DNA of 6,895 nt, from positions 1 through 6,895 of the forward strand of contig JAPUUO010000076.1 in the NCBI GenBank assembly GCA_026967815.1, read 5' to 3'. This DNA is from Candidatus Bathyarchaeota archaeon (GTDB lineage Archaea > Thermoproteota > Bathyarchaeia > Bathyarchaeales > Bathyarchaeaceae). The notes under the pieces were generated by a model that worked only from the letters and a program-made list of their open reading frames with translations, made no database searches and was not told the DNA's origin. Position numbers and translations under genes: made by a program. Below, one piece after another: positions 1-6,070 of this stretch. Numbering within the stretch: the stretch's first letter is position 1; the number at the start of each line of letters is the position of its first letter.

Positions 1-1002
1 AGCTCTTCTCAAGGGTTTTCCACACTGCTTTAGAGCATCTCTAACTAGACGAATTGTGTAAGTTGGTCTTTCGTCATTTATTTTCCTTGCAAGCAATAAG
101 ATGCGCAGTTTTACATTTACATTTTCTGCCTCCTCCAAGAGAAGATAAGGATCTTTTGGAATATGTCCACCCACAATTCCGGGGCTAAGTAAATGGCAAA
201 ATGGTTGAGTGTTAGCTGCCTTTTGCGCCTCAAGGTAATCTATTCCAGCTTTTTCACAGAATTCGGCAAAATCGTTCGCCAACGCAATGCTGACGTCACG
301 ATATACATTTTCGAAAAGTTTAACCGCTTCAGCTGTTCTCATATTTTTTACTCTAATTATGCCACCTTCAACAATTGTGCCAAAAACAAGGCTGGCAACT
401 TTCAAGCTTTTCTCGTCAATGGCACCAACAACCCTTGGATAGGTAGCTATGTCCTTTAACACGCGACTTGGAGCCGCCCGGGTTGGACTATGTGCTAAAC
501 CGAAATCAGCCCCAGCCTTCAAACCAGAAGCATTTTCTAGAGTTTCCTTTACCAGTGTTTCTGTAATTCCCGGACCCGTCGTGCTGGCAACAACAACTAT
601 AGACCCAGCACGTAACCCTAAGCCAACTTCTTTGCAGGGTCTTTCAGTGAACGAGTATTCTGGCTTTTTCTTCTTGTCAATTGGCGTTGGAACAACAAAT
701 ATAATGATGTCACTGACAGAGGCGGTCTCCCTGAGGTTTGTAGTGGCACTAAAATCACCATTTTTCACGTGTTTCTTGAGAAGATCTCCGAGTCCTGTCT
801 CAGAAAAGGGAATTTTGCCTTTGTTCAAAAGCGCAACTACTCGCGAGTTGACATCTGCTCCAATTACTTTGAATCCTGCTTCAGCGAAGAGGCATGCTGT
901 TGGCAATCCTATTCTTCCGCATCCTACGACGCCTACTGTGTATTTTCTGCGTTTCTCCGGAGCGTCCAACGTTGCTTCCTCTATCATCATTGCGGTTGGC
1001 AT
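1..1002 (-). CDS. Nucleotide-sugar dehydrogenase-like protein (WecC/UGDH family), C-terminus cut by window edge
   Basis: Enzymes of this family oxidise the C6 hydroxyl of an NDP-hexose to a uronic acid with two NAD+ (for example UDP-ManNAc to UDP-ManNAcA), in the cytoplasm, for surface glycans. I translated 334 residues; the family is usually a little over 400, so part of the C-terminal domain lies beyond position 1. An N-terminal Rossmann motif GCGRIG is at residues 27-32, VVPTPID at 103-109, and the central helix EAVKLFEN holds the expected Lys228 and Asn232. The active-site loop reads GGHIPKD (278-284), where the family has GGHCIPKD, so the nucleophilic Cys is missing. SPTRA (172-176) has Thr where a Glu is usual. 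The ATG at 1002 is the first start after an in-frame TAA and has an AAGGTGAT ribosome binding site. It lies 76 bp after the DUF354 gene on the same strand. The family is clear; activity and substrate are uncertain because of the missing residues. Confidence 0.9.
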   Translation of the reverse strand, partial: MPTAMMIEEATLDAPEKRRKYTVGVVGCGRIGLPTACLFAEAGFKVIGADVNSRVVALLNKGKIPFSETGLGDLLKKHVKNGDFSATTNLRETASVSDIIIFVVPTPIDKKKKPEYSFTERPCKEVGLGLRAGSIVVVASTTGPGITETLVKETLENASGLKAGADFGLAHSPTRAAPSRVLKDIATYPRVVGAIDEKSLKVASLVFGTIVEGGIIRVKNMRTAEAVKLFENVYRDVSIALANDFAEFCEKAGIDYLEAQKAANTQPFCHLLSPGIVGGHIPKDPYLLLEEAENVNVKLRILLLARKINDERPTYTIRLVRDALKQCGKPLRRA

Positions 1003-1005
1003 CTC

Positions 1006-1013
1006 ATCACCTT
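1006..1013 (-). promoter_or_regulatory. Ribosome binding site of the dehydrogenase-like gene
   Basis: The minus strand reads AAGGTGAT, a strong match to the complement of the archaeal 16S 3' end, three bases before the ATG at 1002-1000. An overlapping ATG at 1007 runs into a stop after six codons, so the start at 1002 is the supported one. Confidence 0.7.
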
Positions 1014-1078
1014 GTGTCGAGTTTTGTTAGTATGCACTCCAAGTGTAAAAGCGTAATGCTTTCGAACGAGAAGACCAT

Positions 1079-2149
1079 TTATGTGCATACGCCTTCAATT
1101 GTTTTCACCATAACGTCAACTGGATCTTCGAAAGTGCTGGTTAATCTTCTTGCTTTTTCACTTTGTTTCTTTCTTGCGGTTTCTAGGTTGTCTAGTGTTT
1201 CCAATATTCTTTTCACGAGTTTTCGAGGATTTGTTTCGCGAATTGCTAACCCTTTGCTCAGTAAGTATTTCTCAATTAAGTATGATTCTTCTGGATAGCA
1301 CGAAAAGGTAGGGACTCCGAGCAGTGCTGCTTCACTTGTCATGGTACCTCCTGCACCAACAAATATTGACGTGAATGATAAGAGACTCGGAGCGTCTACT
1401 GCGGTCTGACAGATTACAACTTTTTTGCGAAATATATTTTTGAGTACATCGGTTTGCTCTTCGTATCTTGGAATAACCACCACTTGAACGTCTTCAGATG
1501 TTTGAAGAAGCTTCTGTATGGTAGAAGCAACTACTGGGATCTTTTGTGCCCTGTGGAGAAGATAGGCAGCGAAAGTCTCTTCTGTTCTGAACGTTAAGAT
1601 TGGTTTTGTTTCATCTAGTCCCAAATCTGCCAAAATTTTTTCATCTGGCTTAAAATCCTTGAGCCAAGCCCAAGCATCCAAAGCGTCGTATTGAACTATG
1701 CTATCCTTTGATATGCCAAATTTTGTCCAGGCCTCTATGGGTATCATCTTCGACGTTAACAGCTTCTTTGAAAGGGGAATTGTTAGTCGTGCAACAGCCT
1801 CTGCATGAGGTGAATCGTTGATGCAAACATGTGGAATACCTAAACCAAACGCAGCACGTGTAGCCTCCGGAGATGAAAAAGAAACTACAACATCGGGGTT
1901 CCACTCTTTAATTGCAGTTGCTAATTGAAGCGTTCTCTTCGCACTTTCCTTCAATTTATTGAAAAGATTTCCTCCACCATGTTTTCCAACAACTTTCGCA
2001 TCTATCCCCTTAAGACGCAAGAGCTGAACAACTTCACGATATTCTCGAGTCGACTGAAAAACTTCATATCCTTTTTTCGTTAACTTCTCCGACAACTTAC
2101 CAAACAGCATGCATTGCTTAGGAGTGAGTATGTCTATGAAGAGTTTCAT
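1079..2149 (-). CDS. DUF354 family protein, GT-B fold, glycosyltransferase or epimerase-like
   Basis: This 356-residue protein matches the DUF354 family, mostly archaeal proteins with a GT-B-like fold related to MurG-type glycosyltransferases and UDP-GlcNAc 2-epimerases; the biochemical role is not established as far as I know. The N-terminal half starts with MKLFIDILTP (1-10), carries a Gly-rich loop VGKHGGG (54-60), and has PDVVVSFSSPEA (85-96) followed by PHVCINDSPHA (106-116). The C-terminal half carries GAGGTMTSEAALLGVP (265-280), the glycine/glutamate NDP-sugar binding motif seen in GT-B enzymes and epimerases. There is no signal peptide or membrane segment, so it is likely cytoplasmic. 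The ATG at 2149 has AGAGG at 2163-2159 with a nine-base spacer. It sits between a sugar nucleotidyltransferase and a WecC-like protein, which points to sugar-nucleotide or surface-glycan metabolism. Length is normal for the family. Transferase versus epimerase cannot be decided from sequence. Confidence 0.88.
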   Translation of the reverse strand: MKLFIDILTPKQCMLFGKLSEKLTKKGYEVFQSTREYREVVQLLRLKGIDAKVVGKHGGGNLFNKLKESAKRTLQLATAIKEWNPDVVVSFSSPEATRAAFGLGIPHVCINDSPHAEAVARLTIPLSKKLLTSKMIPIEAWTKFGISKDSIVQYDALDAWAWLKDFKPDEKILADLGLDETKPILTFRTEETFAAYLLHRAQKIPVVASTIQKLLQTSEDVQVVVIPRYEEQTDVLKNIFRKKVVICQTAVDAPSLLSFTSIFVGAGGTMTSEAALLGVPTFSCYPEESYLIEKYLLSKGLAIRETNPRKLVKRILETLDNLETARKKQSEKARRLTSTFEDPVDVMVKTIEGVCT

Positions 2150-2158
2150 GTACGATTT

Positions 2159-2163
2159 CCTCT
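2159..2163 (-). promoter_or_regulatory. Ribosome binding site of the DUF354 gene
   Basis: AGAGG on the minus strand, nine bases before the ATG at 2149-2147; good spacing and supports that start. Confidence 0.5.
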
Positions 2164-2223
2164 ATTCTCTTTCTGCTGAGTTTTCCTATTGGTGGACCTA
2201 GCCACTTATGAAAAAGCGTGCAT

Positions 2224-3351
2224 TCACATTAAACATTTTGTGGTTAGGTCGCTTCCTGTAACATGCTTGGAAGGGCAAACGCTCACGCCCTGTGTTAGAG
2301 TTACATTGTCTTGAATTATTGCGTTGTCTCCGACTATACATCCGCCTTCAATCTTCGCATATCTTCCAATAATTGCGGCCTCACCTATAATTGCGCCTTT
2401 TATAGATGCGAAATCAGAAATGGCTGTTCTTGGAAAGATTATCGAGTTCTCTATGCGAACTCCTTTTCCAATGATTACGTCTTCTCCTATAGCCGCGTAA
2501 GGACCGATTTTTGTTTTGCCTCCTACAGCTGCATTTTCTCCGATGATGTAAGGCTTGCGTATTTCGGATTCACTGTCTAAAGTGGCATTTTTGCCCAGTT
2601 TTTCTTTTCGGGTTTCCAAGTCGAGCAGAAGTCGGTTGGCTTTTAGGTAATCGCTCGGTTCTCCGATGTCCGTCCAGTAGCCTTGAAAGATATGACCCTG
2701 GAGTTTTCCCTCTTCTGCGAGTTTTGGGAAGATTTCATGTTCAATTGAAACTCGACGTCCCTTTGGTATATACTCAAAGATTTCTGGACTAAGTGCGTAG
2801 ATTCCAGCGTTCACCAGGTTACTGGGCGCTTCCTCGCGGGATGGTTTTTCCACAAAACGGACTATGCGGCCTTTGTCGGTTAATTCGACAACTCCGTAGC
2901 GACTGGGATCCTCAACTTCATGAAGCGCTATGGTGGCAATTGAACTACTTGCTTTATGCTTCCTCACGAATTCGACATAACTTATGTTGGTCAGAATGTC
3001 ACCATTCAAAACTAGAAACGGCTCATTATGCCCAATCAGCTTTTCAGCTTTTTTGATCGAGCCTCCAGTTCCTAGTGATTCTTGAGAAAATTGAAGAGAT
3101 TCTTCGGCGGGGTCAAGATCTCTAGAATAGAAGATCTTCATTCTGTGAGCCTTCTCTCCATATCGCTTGATGAAAGCGTCAGCCATATAATTTATAGCTA
3201 GAATTGTCTTCTTTACCTTGTTCTTTCCTAGTTTTTCAAGTGTCCAGTCTAAGAGTGGTCTGTTTGCTACTGGGAAGAGCATTTTTGGTCGTGTACAACT
3301 GAGTGGGCGCAGCCTTGTTCCGATGCCCCCCGCCAATATCATTGCTTCCAA
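2224..3351 (-). CDS. Sugar-1-phosphate nucleotidyltransferase with left-handed beta-helix domain (GDP-mannose pyrophosphorylase-like)
   Basis: The enzyme joins an NTP and a sugar 1-phosphate to give an NDP-sugar and pyrophosphate in the cytoplasm. Residues 1-240 are the nucleotidyltransferase domain: the nucleotide-binding loop GGIGTRLRPL (8-17), RPKMLFPV with Lys23, ESLGTGG (91-97), the metal-binding LNGD (115-118), VEKP (167-170), NAGIYA (181-186) and YWTDIGEPSDYLKANRLLL (225-243). Residues about 265-355 are hexapeptide repeats such as IIGENA and AIIGRYAKI, forming a left-handed beta-helix. At 375 residues the layout resembles mannose-1-phosphate guanylyltransferase-like proteins; RmlA-like or archaeal GlmU-like enzymes are alternatives, and the sugar cannot be read from sequence. 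The start is a TTG at 3351: GGAG lies nine bases upstream and it gives the family-typical three residues before ILAGG. An internal ATG at 3342 would remove these. The downstream DUF354 and dehydrogenase-like genes probably use or modify its product. Confidence 0.9.
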   Translation of the reverse strand: MEAMILAGGIGTRLRPLSCTRPKMLFPVANRPLLDWTLEKLGKNKVKKTILAINYMADAFIKRYGEKAHRMKIFYSRDLDPAEESLQFSQESLGTGGSIKKAEKLIGHNEPFLVLNGDILTNISYVEFVRKHKASSSIATIALHEVEDPSRYGVVELTDKGRIVRFVEKPSREEAPSNLVNAGIYALSPEIFEYIPKGRRVSIEHEIFPKLAEEGKLQGHIFQGYWTDIGEPSDYLKANRLLLDLETRKEKLGKNATLDSESEIRKPYIIGENAAVGGKTKIGPYAAIGEDVIIGKGVRIENSIIFPRTAISDFASIKGAIIGEAAIIGRYAKIEGGCIVGDNAIIQDNVTLTQGVSVCPSKHVTGSDLTTKCLM

Positions 3352-3360
3352 TTGTGCAAA

Positions 3361-3364
3361 CTCC
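3361..3364 (-). promoter_or_regulatory. Ribosome binding site supporting a TTG start of the nucleotidyltransferase
   Basis: GGAG on the minus strand, nine bases before TTG 3351-3349. Its spacing to the internal ATG at 3342 would be 18 bases, too far, so it favours the TTG start. Confidence 0.5.
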
Positions 3365-3390
3365 GATGGTTGAGGTAATCAGCTGGCTGC

Positions 3391-3406
3391 GTGTTAAAAA
3401 CTTTGC
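3391..3406 (-). promoter_or_regulatory. Candidate archaeal promoter of the nucleotidyltransferase gene
   Basis: The minus strand reads GCAAAG followed by TTTTTAAC, a BRE-like then TATA-like element. Its centre is about 45 bases before the TTG start, predicting a transcript start near 3369 and an 18-base leader that contains the GGAG site. Recognised by eye only. Confidence 0.35.
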
Positions 3407-3421
3407 GAGAAGAGCTGATAG

Positions 3422-4255
3422 TTACGTCCTATTATCGGGCTTTGTAGGTTTGATTTTTCCGCCTTTGGCCTGTATCAGTTCTTTTGCCTGGAGAAAGGCT
3501 CGACTAACATGTTTCTTGGCCATGTTTGAGTTTTGGGCAGTAGTTGAGAAGTGTAATTCTAAATGAGGAATCCCTTCGCCTCCGTGCGGATGAGATTTTA
3601 TGTAGACGTAGGGGTTGTTCTGCATTGTCTTGTCGATGATGGGCGCTATGTCTGATTCCATAATTCCAGTGACTGAGATGCTGATTTCATAAAAGGTTGC
3701 TTTTCCTGAAATCTCCTTAAGTAGTGGCACCCCTGAGTTTTCAAATATGGCTTCCATTTCTGGTGGGACTCCTGGCAAAGCTATAATGGTCACGTTACTG
3801 TGTTTCAAGAGAACTCCTGGGGCTGTTCCAATTGGATTTGGCAGTGGACTTGCTCCTTTTGGTAGTGTAGCCATTTTAATTCGAGGGCTAGTCAATTCTA
3901 TTTTTTTTCTTACAACTCCTTCTTCCATATACTGCCGATATTTCTTCTCGATCATTTTCAATGCTTCTTTATGGATTTGTAATGGGCAATTCAGAGCTCC
4001 AGCGATGCCTTGAAGAGTTTTATCGTCGAATGTTGGTCCGAGACCACCTGTAGTGATAACAAAGATTGGTCTGCGTTGTAAAGCTTCTTTTATTATTTTT
4101 GAGATTTCGCTTACATTGTCACCTGCTATAGTGATGCGTTTTACGTCTAGCCCTGCGATTGTGATTCTTTTCGCAAGCCACTGGGCGTTTGTGTTTAATG
4201 TTTTGCCTATTAGCAGTTCATTTCCGATGCAAATGATTTCAACAGACCTATCCAT
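3422..4255 (-). CDS. CinA N-terminal / MoaB-fold protein (NMN deamidase-related, stand-alone)
   Basis: This is a stand-alone molybdopterin-binding (MoCF/CinA-N) domain protein of the type annotated in archaea as nicotinamide mononucleotide deamidase-related. In bacteria the same domain is fused to a C-terminal NMN deamidase and has been linked to ADP-ribose pyrophosphatase activity and pyridine-nucleotide recycling; the deamidase half is absent here, so that activity should not be assumed. From the ATG at 4255 it has 277 residues: VEIICIGNELLIG (5-17), the loop TTGGLGPTFDDKT (68-80), NPIGTAPG (140-147), ALPGVPPEM (159-167), and a family-typical C-terminal ferredoxin-like part. An in-frame TTG at 4267 would add four residues (a METE-like extension). 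I prefer the ATG because the family usually starts a few residues before the first strand and neither start has a strong ribosome binding site. Cytoplasmic. It lies between FKBP and nucleotidyltransferase genes with no obvious functional link to either. Confidence 0.87.
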   Translation of the reverse strand: MDRSVEIICIGNELLIGKTLNTNAQWLAKRITIAGLDVKRITIAGDNVSEISKIIKEALQRRPIFVITTGGLGPTFDDKTLQGIAGALNCPLQIHKEALKMIEKKYRQYMEEGVVRKKIELTSPRIKMATLPKGASPLPNPIGTAPGVLLKHSNVTIIALPGVPPEMEAIFENSGVPLLKEISGKATFYEISISVTGIMESDIAPIIDKTMQNNPYVYIKSHPHGGEGIPHLELHFSTTAQNSNMAKKHVSRAFLQAKELIQAKGGKIKPTKPDNRT

Positions 4256-4303
4256 TTCGGTTTCCAACTTAGAGCAGAACCAATTTTATTGAGGCCTTAG
4301 GAA

Positions 4304-4313
4304 GATAAATAAC
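4304..4313 (-). promoter_or_regulatory. Weak TATA-like element upstream of the CinA-like gene
   Basis: The minus strand reads GTTATTTATC, about 53 bases before the ATG at 4255 and 41 before the TTG at 4267. A second AT-rich stretch at 4281-4290 would place the transcript start close to the ATG itself (leaderless). Neither can be chosen by reading alone. Confidence 0.25.
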
Positions 4314-4335
4314 TGCTTCGTCGCTTGCATTAGTT

Positions 4336-5061
4336 TTATGTTGACTTTGGAGTAGTGGCTTTGGCGGCGGCTGTTTCTCGTCTTTTAAAGGCTTCTACAA
4401 ACTTAATTGTGTTGGTTTCTGGAAAGAATTTTTGTATGTCGGTTGCTATACCTCTCTTTGCCAGCTGTAATCCTTCAACGTAGAAAGCTTCCTCTGGCAC
4501 ACTTATCTCGACAATAGTTTTTCTTGTTTTTAGTCTGAACTTTTCGGCATCTACTACTGGTATTCTCCGGTGAATGAGCGCCTCTATCTTCTTCATTTTT
4601 GTCTCCAGCTTCTTTTGAATCGTAACTTCATAAACCAAGGTCTTGCCTGCTAATGGTGGATTGAAATCTAGTTGAACTCTGCCAGCGCCTATGGTTCTCA
4701 CCGTAGCTAGTTTTCCATTAAACTCGATTCGAGTCCCCAATTGGGGTGTGATGCCTTTGGCTGTGAGGCGCCTAAGGAGAACCAGCTTAACTTTTTCTGG
4801 ATCACGGTTTCCAAACGCCTTTTCAGGCGTTATCTCAACTGTTGCAGATTTGTTCAATTCCATGTTGAGCAAGCCTTCGTCAAGCGTTTTCAACAGCCAT
4901 CCCTCGCCAACCACAACTAGTTTTGGCTCATAGAGTTCTCCCTCTTTATACAACCTCTCTTTTTTGGCTATGTCTTCAATTGTTGTGTCGAAAACCTCGC
5001 TCGTTTCTTTGACCTTAGCAACATAATCAATAGATAGGAACTCGCCTTTCTCAAAGGGCAT
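4336..5061 (-). CDS. FKBP-type peptidyl-prolyl cis-trans isomerase, archaeal long SlyD-like form
   Basis: A cytoplasmic folding helper that catalyses cis-trans isomerisation of X-Pro bonds and usually has chaperone activity. The protein has 241 residues. The first half of the FKBP domain shows IDYVAKV (11-17), VFDTT (23-27), VVGEGWLLKTLDEGL (50-64) and ITPEKAFGNRDPE (77-89). A SlyD-like insert-in-flap segment follows at about 90-128, including LGTRIEFNG (108-116). The FKBP domain closes with DFNPPLAGKTLVYEV (132-146), the archaeal version of the usual NHPLAGK motif. Residues about 150-225 form the extra C-terminal alpha/beta region known from archaeal FKBP26-type proteins. The tail (227-241) is Arg/Ala/Thr/Lys-rich and probably disordered. 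There is no His-rich metal-binding tail like that of E. coli SlyD. The ATG at 5061 has only a weak GAGATGA site. It is the first of the five minus-strand genes. Confidence 0.92.
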   Translation of the reverse strand: MPFEKGEFLSIDYVAKVKETSEVFDTTIEDIAKKERLYKEGELYEPKLVVVGEGWLLKTLDEGLLNMELNKSATVEITPEKAFGNRDPEKVKLVLLRRLTAKGITPQLGTRIEFNGKLATVRTIGAGRVQLDFNPPLAGKTLVYEVTIQKKLETKMKKIEALIHRRIPVVDAEKFRLKTRKTIVEISVPEEAFYVEGLQLAKRGIATDIQKFFPETNTIKFVEAFKRRETAAAKATTPKST

Positions 5062-5099
5062 CGTTATTCATCTCGTGGCTCTATACTACTTTGATTTCA

Positions 5100-5115
5100 C
5101 TTTTAAACTTTAAAG
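5100..5115 (-). promoter_or_regulatory. Candidate promoter of the FKBP gene
   Basis: The minus strand reads CTTTAAAGTTTAAAAG; the TTTAAAAG part is TATA-like with an A/G-rich BRE-like stretch before it. Its centre is about 43 bases before the FKBP start, predicting a transcript start near 5079 and an 18-base leader. It may also serve the downstream minus-strand genes. Confidence 0.45.
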
Positions 5116-5217
5116 ATCATGAAGAAGCAACTATTTACTAAATGTTTTTACGAAGCAAGCTTGATTCACGCTTCTTTCGAAAGCTCTGAGATCGCACCAA
5201 ACTTAGCCCGAAAGTTA

Positions 5218-5353
5218 GTTTGCACGCGCGGCTGAGATAGCAAACAGTTAGGCCATCCCAATCTTTCTTTTCCCTCTACGTTTTTGAGATATCAGAGGAG
5301 ATTGATTCTTCATTGTGGCAATGTTCAGAATATCTCAAATTGAAATGCGCGTG
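5218..5353. repeat. Nested inverted repeats, candidate structured RNA or regulatory element
   Basis: TTTGAGATAT at 5283-5292 is the exact reverse complement of ATATCTCAAA at 5330-5339. Inside lies a perfect small hairpin, CATTG-TGG-CAATG (5311-5323). Outside, CACGCGC (5223-5229) pairs with GCGCGTG (5347-5353), leaving only seven bases between the right arms of the two outer pairs. A competing pair, GTTTGC (5218-5223) with GCAAAC (5240-5245), overlaps the outer left arm. The stems are seen directly; that they form in RNA is inference. A plus-strand RNA would lie upstream of the small gene at 5479, and a minus-strand RNA upstream of the FKBP gene. Confidence 0.35.
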
Positions 5354-5447
5354 GGACACTGAGGTCTGTAACACCTGTCACCTTAACCATTTTCCTTCAC
5401 GTGATTTTTCAATGTTTTCTCATTAGGATTTTGTGTGTCAAGAACTC

Positions 5448-5455
5448 CAATATAG
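5448..5455 (+). promoter_or_regulatory. TATA-like box of the small gene, consistent with leaderless transcription
   Basis: CAATATAG is centred about 27 bases before the ATG at 5479, the archaeal TATA-to-transcript-start distance. No ribosome binding site is visible before the ATG, so the mRNA probably starts at or next to the start codon. Confidence 0.35.
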
Positions 5456-5478
5456 CGAAGATGTTGCGAAGACCTTAA

Positions 5479-5805
5479 ATGAGAGGCGTTTTCAACTTTA
5501 CGCGGAGGCGAAGACTATTGAGCGAGCAGAAGGAACCGAAGGAACAGCTACCTATTTCAAGTTTCTATAAAGTGATAGATCAAGTGACTATTTTCAAGAG
5601 CGAGAAATGGTGGGAAGCCATTGTTGTCATAGAATCTTTTGGAAGACGCTCTATCGCTATGTATCTGTGGCAGTCTCGCGATGGAAAATGGAAGCGCAAG
5701 CATAAGTTCCAGATAAGGAATCCCGAAGAATGGGAGAAAGTAAAAACAACTGTAGACCTGCTTACTCCTAAGCTTTCTAGCTCCAAGGTCTCTATGCCCT
5801 CGTAG
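5479..5805 (+). CDS. Small conserved-looking protein of unknown function (108 aa)
   Basis: I do not recognise a named family. The protein starts with a basic stretch, FTRRRRLL (7-14), followed by a charged linker and SSFYKVIDQVTIF. The core alternates beta-like segments around WWEAIVVIESFGRRSIAMYL, WQSRDGKWKRKHKFQI, and then a helix EEWEKVKTTVDLL, ending in a Ser/Lys-rich tail. It is strongly basic and rich in Trp. The strand-strand-strand-helix order with aromatic and basic residues and a closing EEW..(V/L)K helix resembles PC4-type single-stranded nucleic-acid binding proteins; that is only a resemblance. There is no signal peptide, membrane segment or Cys/His zinc site. An in-frame TAA immediately precedes the ATG, so this is the longest possible form. 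A TATA-like box 27 bases upstream and the lack of a ribosome binding site suggest a leaderless mRNA. It stands alone between two non-coding stretches. The opposite strand is also open here, but those frames look like shadows. Confidence 0.65.
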   Translation: MRGVFNFTRRRRLLSEQKEPKEQLPISSFYKVIDQVTIFKSEKWWEAIVVIESFGRRSIAMYLWQSRDGKWKRKHKFQIRNPEEWEKVKTTVDLLTPKLSSSKVSMPS

Positions 5806-5819
5806 CTCTGGGATTCTAT

Positions 5820-5836
5820 TTTGTCGTGTTGACAAA
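5820..5836 (+). terminator. Short hairpin after the small gene, possible 3'-end structure
   Basis: TTTGTC and GACAAA pair perfectly around a five-base loop, 15 bases after the TAG at 5803-5805. No T tract follows directly, so it is not a classical intrinsic terminator. It may be an mRNA 3'-end hairpin or chance. Confidence 0.2.
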
Positions 5837-6070
5837 GCTGTGCGAAGGCAAATCTAGATTAGCATGAGGCAGCCATACATAGTTCTTAAGGCTCTATTTA
5901 CTTGTCGGCGTCAAATACGTAGGCTCATTGGGCAAATAAAATACCATTTTTTGAGGCTATATTGGCTATGTAGTTCGATAGAGATTTAAACGTATTTTTG
6001 GAAGAAAAACCGAAAATGGAGTGCTTTTGAGAGTCTGCGATATATCCACATGTTAATAAAAATTATCTCG

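Larger units (their letters stand above)
5062..5478. other. Divergent intergenic region with no convincing gene
   Basis: This 417-bp region lies between the minus-strand FKBP gene and the plus-strand small gene. It holds the FKBP promoter candidate, a palindrome CTTTCGAAAG at 5174-5183, a short hairpin AACTT/AAGTT with a seven-base loop (5200-5216), nested inverted repeats at 5218-5353, the palindrome TCACGTGA at 5397-5404, and a TATA-like box at 5448-5455. Only very short reading frames occur. No tRNA or known RNA family was recognised. Confidence 0.6.

Noticed and set aside
449..1030. Long plus-strand open frame opposite the dehydrogenase gene
   Set aside because: It is antisense to a protein with clear family motifs and has no recognisable domain; a shadow frame.
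1048..1062. Small AAAGC/GCTTT hairpin between the DUF354 and dehydrogenase-like genes
   Set aside because: Five AT-rich pairs without a T tract; expected by chance and overlaps a TATA-like element.
5200..5216. 5-bp stem with seven-base loop resembling a tRNA anticodon arm
   Set aside because: The loop lacks U33, and no acceptor stem or T-arm consensus lies around it.
5119..5235. 38-codon plus-strand frame in the intergenic region
   Set aside because: No ribosome binding site, no suitably spaced promoter, no recognisable pattern, and very short.
5325..5390. 21-codon minus-strand micro-frame beginning MVKVTGVTDLS
   Set aside because: The residues look protein-like, but the AAGGA site is only two bases from the ATG, the frame is tiny, and no continuation after the stop was found; it could be a gene remnant but cannot be supported.
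5557..5835. Minus-strand 92-codon frame opposite the small gene
   Set aside because: The plus-strand frame has a promoter-like box, balanced protein composition and a plausible fold; the antisense frame has none of these.
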